DNA of 64,000 nucleotides. It comes from Fratercula arctica. Taxonomy: Eukaryota; Chordata; Aves; Charadriiformes; Alcidae. The stretch is from contig CANTUZ010000023.1 in assembly GCA_947846985.1 (NCBI GenBank), forward strand, positions 4,545,677 through 4,609,676, given 5' to 3'. The notes under the pieces are model-generated. The model was not told where the DNA came from, ran no database searches, and saw only the letters and a list, made by a program, of their open reading frames with translations. Positions 47,761 to 59,670 of this stretch are shown piece by piece (the first letter of the stretch is position 1; each line of letters begins with the position of its first letter). A program made the translations under genes and the position numbers.

Positions 47761-50700
47761 ATATTCAATGTTACCAAGCTCTAGATGACAAATACCCACT
47801 GTAAGCATCGAGCCTGCAGCGGCTCACAAAGGTACAACATGAATAGTTGTATTTTTGTCACTTAAAACAGCGTGGTGGTGAGAGCAACGTTAAGGACTGC
47901 GGATGCCATCCCGAGGAGACGTGGCCCAGGAGCGCGTGTGACAGGGAATGCAATGGGGTGCAATGAGAGAACACGTGCAAGCTACCCAGAAGCAATACAC
48001 AGGAATTGCTTGCAGATATAGAATCCACCAAAAATACAAAGTATGACAGCCATTATTTAAAACTACTTATGCCTGTGAAACCAGTACATAATTGTACAGT
48101 GCACCTTTTTTTTTTTTGGTAGCAAACACAATCAATTCCTAGTGGGTAGAATATAAAGTACACAAAAATAGAAATCCTTTTTTAAACAAAATAGTCTCCC
48201 AGGCCTGCTGGAAAATGTGGGATCGGATGTTTGGCTGGTTCTGGCAAGCATTTCTACTCCTACAGCCATAGCTTTGGTAAATCTCATACCACCCCTTTTT
48301 ATTGCATTTAGGCCTCTCAGGTTCTCCTCCTTCTTCTCTGGCCCAGGGCTCTTAAACCCATGCCTTTAGTGAAGTCTTCAGTGGTCTCTCATTTGATCTG
48401 AGAGGATGGAGCAGAGCAGCAAGAGCTGCAATGAATCACCCGGCTCTTGGGGAGCAGAGCAAAATCCATCCTTAAATACATCACCTCACACTGCGAAGCC
48501 TTCCAGGAGAAGCCCGATACCTTCCTGTGAAAAGCTCTGACTTGGGAAAGTGGCTCTGAGTGCTCTAGCCAGGTTCCAAGATAACTGTGATCTTCATGGA
48601 AGAAGCTTTGCCCCTAACCGTATGACAATTTGCTCCTGTAAAGGACACAGCGTAAGCTCCCGGTGTAACGCTTGGCTCCGACAACTCCCCGGTAACTGGG
48701 GCCTGTTAACTGCACAGCCAGATTCCTCAAGAGTTGGCGTCTTCAATACGAAACACGGACATTTAAGAGCACTGAATGCTGGAGTTCAGCTCTGTGGCTT
48801 AGGTCTTACTGTGATCATAAATCACTCTCTGAGCTTCACGAGACGAGTGTCACTGAGCAGTCAAACCAGATGCAGGACGCAAAACCAGCCAACCTGGGAC
48901 CAAGTACTGAAGGAAGGAGAACCCAAGAAGGTCAGGCAATTCTAGGGAAGAGTTTAGTATAGGGATTTTTTAGTCTGCAGTGCATTCGGTATTAAGAAAT
49001 CGATCCACAAATTTACACATGGCCCCACTACACTGGAAAAAATTTAAATACTCAGATCTTTTTGCAAGTGTGTGTAAAAATATCCTACCACCTACAGTGA
49101 AAACAGCTAAGACTGCAGTAGATTTAAAATAAACCAGACAGCAAGAGAACATCTCACAGGCTGTCTTTGTTCCAACTCGATGTTTCTATTTGAAATATCC
49201 AGTTATTAGCCAAAGCCGTTGCAAATAAAATGGAAGTTTTATAGCCACACTACTAAATGTTGAACAAATTTTACTGTCTCTCTTTAAAGTTTGTGATAAA
49301 TTATAGTGAGTAGGGCCCACAGCTAGGAATGTCATGACAGTGTCAATGACAGTGACTTCACTCAGATACAGGCTAACTTACCCATCTGCATGAGCCGTTG
49401 CAATGACATTTGCACTCTCGGGAATTCTGCATAACTTGGGACTGGATACACCTGACGTGTCTGAACCACCTGCGGTTATTAAGCAGTGCTGCATCCATTA
49501 ATGGTGGAGAAGAGAGGGACTGCTGCCCAGCTAGTAAACCAGCTGCAGGGAGCGCCGCAGAAGCAACAATGGTCAAGTCATGGTGCTTCCTGCACATGGC
49601 TCTAATTAAGGAACAGGGATGGCTACAGCTACTGGAGCTGAAGGCAGGTTGGCAGATGTGCTCCCAGTAGAGCTGAGTTGCTCAGCTAGTTTCTAAGCAA
49701 GCAGAGAGAGGTGGCAGAAGGAGCACCGACCTAGTGCTGGCTGTGCCAAGCAGTAAACTGTGGCCATTCAGCCATTCGGTGGCACCTCCGCAGGGAGTTG
49801 AGATGTCCATGAGTGAAGTAGGAATGCTATGGGACAGACAGATGAAAGGAAGGACCCACACCATGCCCCACGATATGCTGTTACTGCTCAGAAATTAAAG
49901 CCTTCACGTGGAGCAAGTAGGACTTCTGAATCTTGGGCCATGTAAAGCTCTTTTAATATAAGATACTAAGTCAAGAACACTGTAAGCATCAATGATGCTT
50001 TATCCCATTCAAGCCTAAAGAGTCAACATCTGTTCCGAGGCTGGTTTTGTCCCCTGGGTATACTGCTAGTTTTAGGGAAATTAATATTGTGGCTGTCTGG
50101 AGAGCAGAACACATACAGTGTGTCAAGGGAATATTGTTAATGCGTTGGGTTGGTGTTTTTCCTCGTTAACATGGTGTTAAATGGTTGGGTCATGCAGACT
50201 GGCTGCCTAAAATACATCTCAGTAGAGTATCAAGATCCCACACAGATCCTCTTCACTATATGCCATAAAATCAAAAAGAATTTGTCCAAATTACAGCTGT
50301 CGAGAAGACGGCAACGCAGTCAACGGGTAAACTGAGGAGGAAAAGACAGTTATGTGACTTCACTGCTGATCTCACTTAGCCCTTTCAAATGACAGAGAAA
50401 GCAAGCTACAGATTTTATTTCAGCCACAGGGATCAAAAATAATCTCACACTTCGGATGTTGAGACCTTTTGAAAGGGTAACAGAGAAACTCATTACGTTC
50501 CATAGACTTTGGCCTTCTGGGCTAATAAGCCTTTGAAGGAGAATTGGATTTTGTAATTAGAGCTGGTTCTAATGACAATGTGGGGCTCCATATTGGATCA
50601 CCTTCCTTTAAATCTCTGTATTTTGTTTGGAAGAGGATGGATTAACTACATGGTCTACTGTGCCCAGCCCTGCAAACACACAAGCTGAGCTTCCAAAACA

Positions 50701-51671
50701 CCAAATCCACGCTTTCACTAGGAAAAAGCAAGGGCATATTTATAAAACTGCGATAGGTAACTCACATTCACAACCGGAGCTAAAAACCTTGCCAACACAA
50801 GGCAGTTTAATAAGCGTTAGCTCATTGATTTCAAGGGTACTGGGATTCAGGGGTGTGCTGCTGCTTTTCCCAGAATACTTCCAACGAATCTGGCACAAGT
50901 TTCAAAACTTCCTCAGTTTCAGGAAAGGAAACCATTTCTATGTAACTTCATTTCTCATGAAAGAAGGTGGATTCACACAGATATTAATAGCAGTTACCAC
51001 TTGGTGATCAAAACTAACTTCAGATTATGTTAAAAAACATTATTTCTTCAAATGTCCGACTGTAGCAACTTCCTGGCAGCGTATGCAGCAATCATTACAT
51101 ACCCATTTACAGTAAATCTGTGCCTGCTCTAGACCTAATCTAAAACTGATGGGCAGAATTATTTTTAGTTTAACCTTGGTATTTTGCTAAAAGGAATGCA
51201 AATGTCATTGCTAAAGGAGAAAAGGGGGAAAAAAAAAAAAAGAGAGAGACAGAAATAACAACTTGGTGGAAAATTAAAGCACGGAGTTGACTATGACCCC
51301 AGCAATTAAACATACACAGGTAACTGATCTTTACTTGCCTGGGTTCTAATGTCAGAAAAGTGACGTTTTTGACTCTCCCATAATGAAGCCTTAATGCGGG
51401 TAATGTTCCAGCAGCCCAAGGTGGACATTTAAACCAAACTGCATTTTCGTTATCTAGATTTTAAATCTACTACTAGAGCACTATTATTTTCTTTATTTCC
51501 TTCCTCCCTTCCACCCAGTTACTTTACTTGCTACACGATACGTATTTGTTTCCAGTTCCAGCACGGCAGTGACCGAGTTCATTTTGCTTCCACAAGGGAA
51601 GCTGGCAAGAGCAAATCCATTCCCTGGACTGTTATGAACAGCAACACCGATTCCAGTAGCAGGCCAGGATT

Positions 51672-51706
51672 TTTATATATATATATATATATATCTATAT
51701 ATGCGC
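51672..51706. repeat. (TA)n microsatellite
   Basis: About ten TA units are followed by 'tctatatatg'. Likely polymorphic. Confidence 0.9.
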
Positions 51707-52100
51707 GTTCATATTCTTATGGGTTCATTAGCCTTTTACAGGACTAATAGATTCCCCCATTGCTTTGTCTTCTGTGCTCGTTTACACCAGCGTAACAGGA
51801 TTCAACTGTACTTTCCTCATATCCATTTTGTGCTGATAGTAAAAAGTTAATTCAGGCAGAGCATGAAGTGCAGACAACAGCTAGTTTATACAGCCAGGCA
51901 TATCCTTGAAAACTCTCTTCTATTCTTCCTTTTTAAACATCTGTAAAGAGCCACAGGAACAGTCTGCTGTTTAATATGGACTTAGATAGATAAATCAGTA
52001 TATTAACTTGAAGCTAGTGACTCCACTATGAGTTAAAGCTATAGCACAAGTCACACCAGTCACATCCAAAACCAGGGGAAATTCAAAGTTTGAGCTTTAA

Positions 52101-52187
52101 GCTGATCTAACTTTGCAGCTTCTTTGAGCAGAGTGTGGGACTAGAGACCTGCACAGGCCCCTTCTACCTGAATTACTCTGTGATTCT
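52101..52187 (+). mobile_element. Diverged CR1 3' end relic
   Basis: 'ctgatctaactttgcagctt', 'gagcagagtgtgggactaga' and 'ccccttctacctgaattact', then 'ctgtgattct', follow the CR1 3' end order ('gagcagg.ggttggactagatgacc...ggtcccttccaacctgaattattctgtgattct'). It is more diverged than the copies at 8180 and 46145, which implies an older insertion. Confidence 0.65.
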
Positions 52188-53149
52188 CAGCTGAAGATGC
52201 TCTGGGGCACTTGATAACCTTTGAATGGGGGGGGAGCTTTGCTCTTGCATTAGCATTCTCTGCTCACCACCAGCCCACCCCCATATTTCACCAAAAAACC
52301 CCAAACAAACATTTTTTCCCCTTAATTTAAAATGTTTCTTTTTTTCCAAGGGAAATCTAATAAAAAACACGTTTCATTGACTGAACAGAGTACTCTGCTG
52401 TGTAAACAATGGAGATTCTTGTGTGAAAGTCAATTTTGTCTGGCTTCTAGGAATTCCACAGGGATAAAATTAGAAAGACCTATACGCAGCCTAGGACTTG
52501 TACGTAGTGGGATGAATCCTGAAGTCAGTGCTAGTAGCAGCCATAACAGAACGAGAACCACAGAGATTTCCCAGCGCTTTTCTTCCTCTAGGATGCAAAG
52601 ATCTGACAGTCACTCACAAGCTACATCATGGATAGACCTGCTCACAGAGTTGAAGTTGGAAAATCTTAAATGATAATAATTCCTACACCTGAGTGCCAGC
52701 CGTCAGCTGTGATGCTGGCCACATCTGCAGGGCCGCCTCTGATGACGGAGCCTGTGTCGATAACTGACTATTACAAGAACAGCTTTGAACGTGCAAATGA
52801 AATGAAAAGCCTCCCCATTCATTGCTCCTAATTGTGATTTACATTAACACTGTGGAATTGGAAAGTTGGGGGCACTACGGTATTCAGCTTTTTCATGGGA
52901 TCAGCTCCACTGAAGGAAGCGGCGATGCTCTGCTCTTGCTGCTGCAGCTGAGGACAGCCGTAACTCTGAAGCAAGGGTCATGCTCTTGACCACTCTTTTC
53001 ACCCTTTTACTTTGGTTCTGTCCATTTCCTTTGTTCTTTTTCCCCCTTACTACTGGCTGTACAGGATAGTACATCCCTCCCCATTTCCCTCTCTATCACT
53101 TCCTCCGTCAGCTGCATTTTTGAGACTCTTGGTTTAGATGAGACCACAT

Positions 53150-53235
53150 GGCCTGGTTTTCAGCTGGTGTAAAACCGGTTTTACTGGCTTCACTCGAGCC
53201 CCACTGATTTACATGGGCTGATGATCTGCCTGTAT
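53150..53235. repeat. Ancient amniote repeat relic
   Basis: 'ttttcagctggtgtaaaacc', 'gccccactgatttacatggg' and 'ctgatgatctgcc' follow the old pattern 'cagctggtgtaaatc...ggagc....gatttacaccagctgaggatctggcc'. The element is close to an imperfect palindrome. Family not assigned. Confidence 0.4.
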
Positions 53236-53680
53236 ATATTTAAGTGTATATTTCTCCAGCAAATCAACCTTCCATTCCTTATTCATTCCAACTCACTAGC
53301 TATCCAGGCTGGGAATTGCGCTTGTCTCCCTTCTGTGTTGTGTCTCTCGTAAATGAGCCAGTTGGAAAGTGCATCGTCCACTGTGCAGAAAGATTACGCT
53401 CCACGGTTATATATTATACACAATGGGTGAGTTGCTGAAGGCTTCAGAGTGCAGGATCAGACCAGTTAACAGCAAAAAATACCTCAGAAGCCTGAGATTG
53501 TTAAAGCACAGCAAGAATATCTGTGCTGTGAGAGAAGTGCTGGACAGAGACACAGAAATGAGCTTTTGCATCTGTTTGAGCTCTACATATAGGGACGGGG
53601 ATGAGATAGCCACATGCAGAACTTTCTAATTAACGTTTTTAATCTCCAGACTCCAGCTCTGAATTCTCTTCTCCTCCCTT

Positions 53681-53700
53681 AATTCCCCAACTGGGGAATT
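53681..53700. repeat. 20-bp near-perfect palindrome
   Basis: AATTCCCCA and TGGGGAATT are perfect 9-base inverted arms around a 2-base centre, AC. The GGGGAATT half-sites resemble Rel/NF-kappaB half-sites, but the spacing does not match a canonical full site. Confidence 0.8.
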
Positions 53701-54704
53701 GCTGCAGCTCACTTAAAATTTTAGCAAAGAGTTTGTCCTGGATCTAGATATAATGATTTTGGCCATTTCTTTGACAAGCAGGAAGAGGGCCCCTTCCCCA
53801 GACAGGGGATGTCTGGATCCATAAGCCATAAACTCTCTCTCTTGCCCCATTAATGCACCCCCTCTATCCACATGCTGGAAGTTTACTGAAAACAGTAGCC
53901 AAAGGAATAACCACAAGAGTACCCGCAATCATTTAAACTCCATTTGTGTCGGCAGCATAAAAGTGCCCGCTCCCATCTTTAGCAAGACGCTTGCTCAGCT
54001 AACAGAAACTGAGGATGCCTCTTAACCTCTAAGCAAATCTAGTTAGCCGAGGAATTGCCCTCCTGAGTCCTGAGGTTGAAGCCTTCCCTGTTCCAGTTCC
54101 CTTGTATTTCATGTAAGTGGATACCACATTACCCACTGGAGTTCCACAAGTGCTCTCCTTTATGCGTCGTGCTTGACAGTCACCTACATAACCTACATTT
54201 GGTCTACATCTAAATTTTGTTTTCCTATGCAGAAGGCTAGATCTCTTCCCCAGTTCATTTCATAATTTTAAATCCTAATTCATCCCCATCCTCTGGGAAG
54301 AACGCATTTTTTGCAATACCTATGTTGTAACTTTCTAGAGCACATGCTTCTAATTTGAGCATTATTTTCCAAAGCTCCTAGCACTTAACCACAGAAGTTC
54401 TTCATTTATTTTCCTTTTTATTCTCCATTTAATCCATCCTCTTATTTTATGCTTTGGATCATCTTTATATCTTACATTATGGTCTCTAGTATAAAAGCTT
54501 TTTGCTTTAACTAAGGACTTAAAACCCACAGGGAAGTACAAAAATTATACAGGGGGAATTAGACAGAACTACCCTTTCCTCTTCTCATTTACTTCCCAAT
54601 TTTCATCCCCTTCCAATCCCAAATTCTAAAGCAGAAGAGAAACTTTCAAAGAGCTCTACCAGTTTTAAACCAGAAATTGAAGGGGAAAAAATGTATCAGA
54701 ATCT

Positions 54705-54800
54705 AGCTGCTGCCACTAATCTTCTGAGTGACTTTGGCAAAGTCATCTTCCCTGCGCTTCAAGGTCCATTGGGAATGGGAATACTTTGTTCTTGTCGGTC
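54705..54800 (+). repeat. MIR-like relic
   Basis: 'tgccactaatcttctgagtg', 'actttggcaaagtcatcttc' and 'tccattgggaatgggaatac' parallel MIR ('ctgccactaactagctgtgtgaccttgggcaagtca...aaatggggataat'). The core order is preserved but diverged. Confidence 0.45.
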
Positions 54801-56054
54801 TCAATACACTGGGTTGGGTGACAACGATCCTTAGGCAAACGGTTTTTTATTCCTCAAAGTTATGAGGCCCCTCTATCAGCAGGTGTAGATTAGGAGCTGC
54901 CAGAGCAGATAACGTATAATGAGACATATTTCTCTGGCCTGAGCAGAGCAAACTACAGCACATCTTGAGCCATGAGCTTACAGAAACCTGGCAGCATGAA
55001 TGCCACGCTGGCTATACCACCTCTGCAGCAAAGTTTAAAGCAGAGCAGGGTCCCAAGACGGATGCACAGAGGAAAAGCCTGAGCACCCCGGAGCCGAAGC
55101 CTCCCCCCGTCTGCCAACACATGATGAGGAACCAGAAGCTTATCTCTCTGTCCCTCCCTCCTTCGCCCGTATCACTGCAAACATCTGAGCTTCCCAAGAC
55201 CAACCTACCCCTCGCAACACACGACTGGAGAGCCCATTTCTGCAATCACACTGCAGAAAAGCACACATTTTCAGCAGCTCTGACAGCACCCGTGAGCGCT
55301 ACCGCTAAGATTCAGCCGATTGCTTTCCCTGTATAACTACAACTCGAATCTCTTCTTCAGCTGTGACCAGTTTAGGGCCAATTCTTGAGCTATTGAAGAC
55401 TACAGGCATTTTGCCATCAACCAAAAGTTGGCTTCGATATTCTTAACCATCCAAACTACTTACAGTGGGGACATTAAATGAAAAATGGGCAGTTTATTTG
55501 AAAGCTGGGCCAGGCACTCCCTCTGTGGGGCATTTGCTTAAAGGGCACAGGGCAGTTTAGGAGCAGCAAGCACAGGCTTTTACTTCAGCTGTCCTGAAGC
55601 AATTTCTATTTGTAATATCTTACGGAGCGATTTCTACCACCTTTATGATTAGGGATAAAACAGGAAAGAAGCTCTGGTTGCAGGCTGCTTCCCATAGCTC
55701 CCTGTAGTGCCCAGGAAGCACAGAGTAACGACTCAGGAGTGTACGACACCCCCAAATTTTTGGTTCACTGCACTGTCCAATACCTCAGCCTGGGCCAGTC
55801 CTACCATTACTGCACTGGGAGAGTATCTAGTCGATCCCTGCAGTAAAAGTTATTTTAGGCTTGGATACACCTTGCTAATCCTTAAACTGGGAAAAAGGTC
55901 TGCGCAGCTACAACGTGGCTCCCCAAGTAAACACGTCTTGTGGGACCATGGCTCTACAGAGTTAGTACAAAATTAATCTTGGTCGTATTCGCGCCTTCAG
56001 GGGACAGGACGTTCTCATTTCCATTGAGCAGTGCAAGTGTTTGCTTGTTTTTGA

Positions 56055-56077
56055 GGGGGGTGGAGGGGGGTGGAGGG
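56055..56077 (+). other. G-quadruplex-capable motif
   Basis: Three G runs of 6, 6 and 3 bases are separated by TGGA. The longer runs can each supply two G-triplets, so a four-tract quadruplex is possible. The motif is two imperfect copies of GGGGGGTGGA. Confidence 0.65.
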
Positions 56078-56520
56078 CACACAAAACCAGAACAATAAAG
56101 CAAATGAATTACAGCATACTTTAGCTGGCTTCAAATAACAAATATGACCCCATTCGTATGAAGATGATTCCCTCTCCAAGTTTGTAAGTATTTCCCTGGT
56201 ATGTAAATCATAACAAGATGGAGACTCCCAGACCTGTAGATTTACGATGAAACCTGCGTTCAGCTGCTCCACAGTTTAAGATGTGATTTCAGTGCTGGCA
56301 CTTGCATTGGCTTTAGCTTTCAGCTGAGCTATCTGTGCATAACCAGCCTTTTAAGAGGTTTAAGACACCAGAAGGTAACATTTCCCTGAAACTTTCTGGT
56401 AAAAAACAGTTATTTGGACAAATCAACTAATAGCCTGGCCAAAAGGTTCTCAAATCCCTCCTCCTCTTACACAAGCTCTTTTCTTTTAAAGCTTGTCACT
56501 TTATCTGTTGTCATAGTAAA

Positions 56521-56545
56521 GACTCAGAGTTACAAGCTCTGAGTC
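56521..56545. repeat. Perfect inverted repeat with AP-1-like arm
   Basis: GACTCAGAG and CTCTGAGTC are perfect 9-base arms around a 7-base loop, TTACAAG. The right arm and next base form TGAGTCA (56540-56546), a consensus AP-1 site. There is no gene beside it. Confidence 0.8.
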
Positions 56546-59489
56546 AGACAGCTTATTAATAACAAGTGAAGGACAGCACAGCACAGATCTCATTAGGCAG
56601 ACTCCATTTAGCAAACAGAGTACGATGCCAGGGTCCCAGAGGGCGTATTCAGACCATGCTGGAGAATTCAGTATCCTCCTCCACCACCACAGGCAAGCTC
56701 AGACCAAACCAGAGCCACGTTTGACTACACGGGAACCGACGTTACACTGGTGTAGATGTCCCTGCGCTCGGGCTGGAAATTATCTGCAGGCCAACCCTAA
56801 CTGGTACTGTTGTGTCAACCACAGCACAGCAGAGTTTTGAATAGGGAGATGCTACCTGACAGCAAAATAAACTGCTTACACTAACTTAGAAAAAAAAAAA
56901 TGTGCAACCAAACCACACAGAGGTCTGAATACACCTTTTTCTTCCTGGCAGTGAGAGGGGAGGACTTCTGGGACTCAAGGCACGAGAGATTTACTAAACG
57001 GAGTTTACTCCAGGCTAGGGCTACAAACCGAATCAGTATAATGTGTACATTGCGAGACCTGAGCATGTTAGAAGTCTGGCCTTCACTGAGATGCCCCAAA
57101 GGACCTATATTTTCCTGAAAATCATTGTCTTCACCCCCATTGGGACTGTTAAAAAAAATCAGTGGAACATTGCTGGTGTCCGACTGGAATATAAGCAGTG
57201 GAGAATCGGCTCCAAGGCAAAGCCTCCACTGACATGATCTCAACAAGCAGCCCTGGTTTATACCTGTCTCTAGGTTACGACATTTGGGGAAAGGATGGGG
57301 CCTTGCAGACCGAAGTCCTTCTCAGTCACAGCAAAGGTACATCCTCTACAGCAAGTCAGTGCGGAGGAAGGAGATCCTGCATCGGCCACCACTGAATTGG
57401 TACCATGTAGTTAGTTCACAGCCTTTTCCATGAAGCCACCTACTGCCAGCAGTGAGGACTGTGTTGTAGACAACAGTCTTTTTCACCCACAGCTACAGGG
57501 TCCTGCGTGGTGGCTCTGCCTTTCAGCTTTGGGCTGCTATGTCAGTCTCCGCTGTTCGGCCAAAGACAGCCCCTCTCGCAGCAGTACAAAGCGAAGCAAA
57601 CGCTTCTGTTCCTTGGAAGTCTCACGATCGATTACTGTGAATGGTAACGTGTATTTTCATGAAATCTTGAGCCTGTTGTTACCAGAATCCATCCTGCCAC
57701 TCACACAAGAACTTTGGGGTAGAGGAGGAGGATTCATCTGGCACTATTCTGTCAAGGATTTAATCTTTGGATACAGATGGATTAGGGCAAAGACGCAGGC
57801 TATCCATATTTTTAAAGCCCACTGACCTTTAACAATGAGAAATAATAAGAGGAAAAACGTGAACCCTGACAAATTCATAACTACAGCACAGGGGAAAGGA
57901 ATGTATTCTTTTAACATATGAAAAAACATTGCGCATGACATGTCTATTTTCTTTTCAGTCCCGTAGCTGTTATGAATTATATACAGCATATTTAGTTGTC
58001 GTTTGTTCTTGTGCCTTTTTGTGTGTGGGGGTACTTTGGCTGCTCTGAAGTTTTTCTGTATCACTGATCAAGTAATTGCATGAAACACCATTTGTTTTGT
58101 CTCTCCAGAGTCATGCTGTAGCGCTGTGTTCCTCTACCACCGCTAATGCCATCAGCGAGAGCTCAGAGACAGGGCTTTGCTGTTAACCAGGGGCACAAAC
58201 CATTTATCACCCAATTTAAAGTAAAAAGAAATTTTGAATTAGCTTCCACAAGCATTGCACAGGCAGCTCAGGGAGAAGAGACGCTATAAGTATTCCCCAT
58301 AGCCCATAGGGTGACTTGGAAGGAAAGAATCAGGTTTGCCAACTTCCAGTCCCCAACTCCAGCCACCTCTGTTATGGTGACAACAAACAGCAACAGGTCA
58401 TTACTTGCACAATAGCGGTTAGCCAGGCTGTGGATTGGCAGGACACGTTGTCTATTGGCATTATCATTTTGGGACGGAGATAAAAGGAAGCAGGCTGCAG
58501 CCCTCGGTGAGCCGAGAAAGGTCACTCCATCTCAAAGCAAAAGCAAATGCGTGCGCTACCTCATCTCCAAGTGCAATCACAAAACAATGTCAGATGTCAG
58601 CAAACAGCTCAAAAACGCGTGGAATCTAGCTAATACCAAAAAAATAATAATAACAAATTCCTTTTAATATGGAAAAGTTACCCCGAGTGTCTCTAACGAA
58701 GCTAAAGATGAAGAAATCACATCCTTCTGTGAAATTTGCCAGCATATTCATAAAAACACTGTTTATTTTTAGTCAGTTGAAAGCTTTCTTTTCTTTATAC
58801 TTTCCTCATTCAGCAACAGGCCACATACCAAAGCTGAAGTTTTGTTTAGAGGGAAAAATAAAATAAGACACAGGAAGATGTTCGCAGATCTCAGGCTACT
58901 TTCCCTGCAAGGGCACTGCCTCTGACACAGCCCTCCTGCAGCCACCAGCAAAGGGCCCTAAAGAGGGTCCTTTTGCTCCTAAAGATGCCTGTTGCCTCCC
59001 CTCTCCCCACGACGGTGGATAGGTCTCTGATAAGGGCTGCAGGGACCAGGCCCACAAGGTTTGCAAACATTCATGGAGCTTTTTATCCAGAGACACCCAG
59101 GGCTGGAGCAAGAGAGAGATGAGGGAGAGCTCCAGCCCTCCCCACTTCAAAAGCGAGAGCACGGCAAATTTGCAGTAGAGATTTCTTTCCCAGGCCAGAG
59201 AAAAGACTCTTCTCCTTGTGAGATACCTCCATCATTAGAAGCGGGAATCATGGCTTTGAGATAGATCTTAGCATGATGCGTTTTTCCCTGAATACTTTCA
59301 GGTAATCTCCCAGATAAGTGTTGAGTTCCCTTTGAGACGGTGTATGAGGCTCCATTGGTATATTTAGAGGCTGCCATTGGCTTTTACTCCTTTTCACATA
59401 CGAACATCTGATGAAGACAAAGGTGGGGTGTTTTTTTTCTTTCTTGAGAGCAATGTATTTGGCTCCCTCCTGTGGCCACCAGCATTGCT

Positions 59490-59670
59490 AATCACAGAAT
59501 CAGAGAATGGCCTGGGTTGGAAGGGACCTTTCAGATCATCCAGTCCAACCATCAACCTCACTCTGACAAAAAACACCACTAAACCATATCTCTAAGCACT
59601 GTGTCTACCCGGCTTTTAAATCCCTCCAGGGATAGTGCCTCAACCAGTTCCCTGGGCAGCCTGTTCCCAA
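59490..59670 (-). mobile_element. CR1 LINE 3' end fragment, minus strand
   Basis: 'aatcacagaatcagagaatg', 'gggttggaagggacctttca' and 'gatcatccagtccaacc' are the reverse complement of a CR1 3' end, and 'ccctgggcagcctgttccca' marks the coding-side end. The 3' tail is therefore at about 59490 and the truncated 5' end at about 59670. It belongs to a different 3' variant from the two plus-strand copies with 'gatctccagagg'. Confidence 0.88.

Larger units (their letters stand above)
46146..52100. other. Non-coding unique sequence
   Basis: No supportable gene. Poly-T runs lie at 47134-47151 and about 48107-48118, a poly-A run at about 51229-51241, and a (TA)n microsatellite near 51672-51706. An AT-rich candidate regulatory block lies near 47500-47760. 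The 131-codon frame at 48550-48945 and the 126-codon frame at 50627-51007 are not recognisable. Confidence 0.6.
52188..59489. other. Non-coding unique sequence
   Basis: No supportable gene. Contents are ancient-repeat relics near 53150-53235 and 54705-54800, a 20-bp near-palindrome at 53681-53700, a G-rich motif at 56055-56077, and a perfect hairpin-type repeat at 56521-56545. Frames of 113-131 codons (52332-52673, 54965-55336, 57430-57825) show no recognisable domain. Confidence 0.6.
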
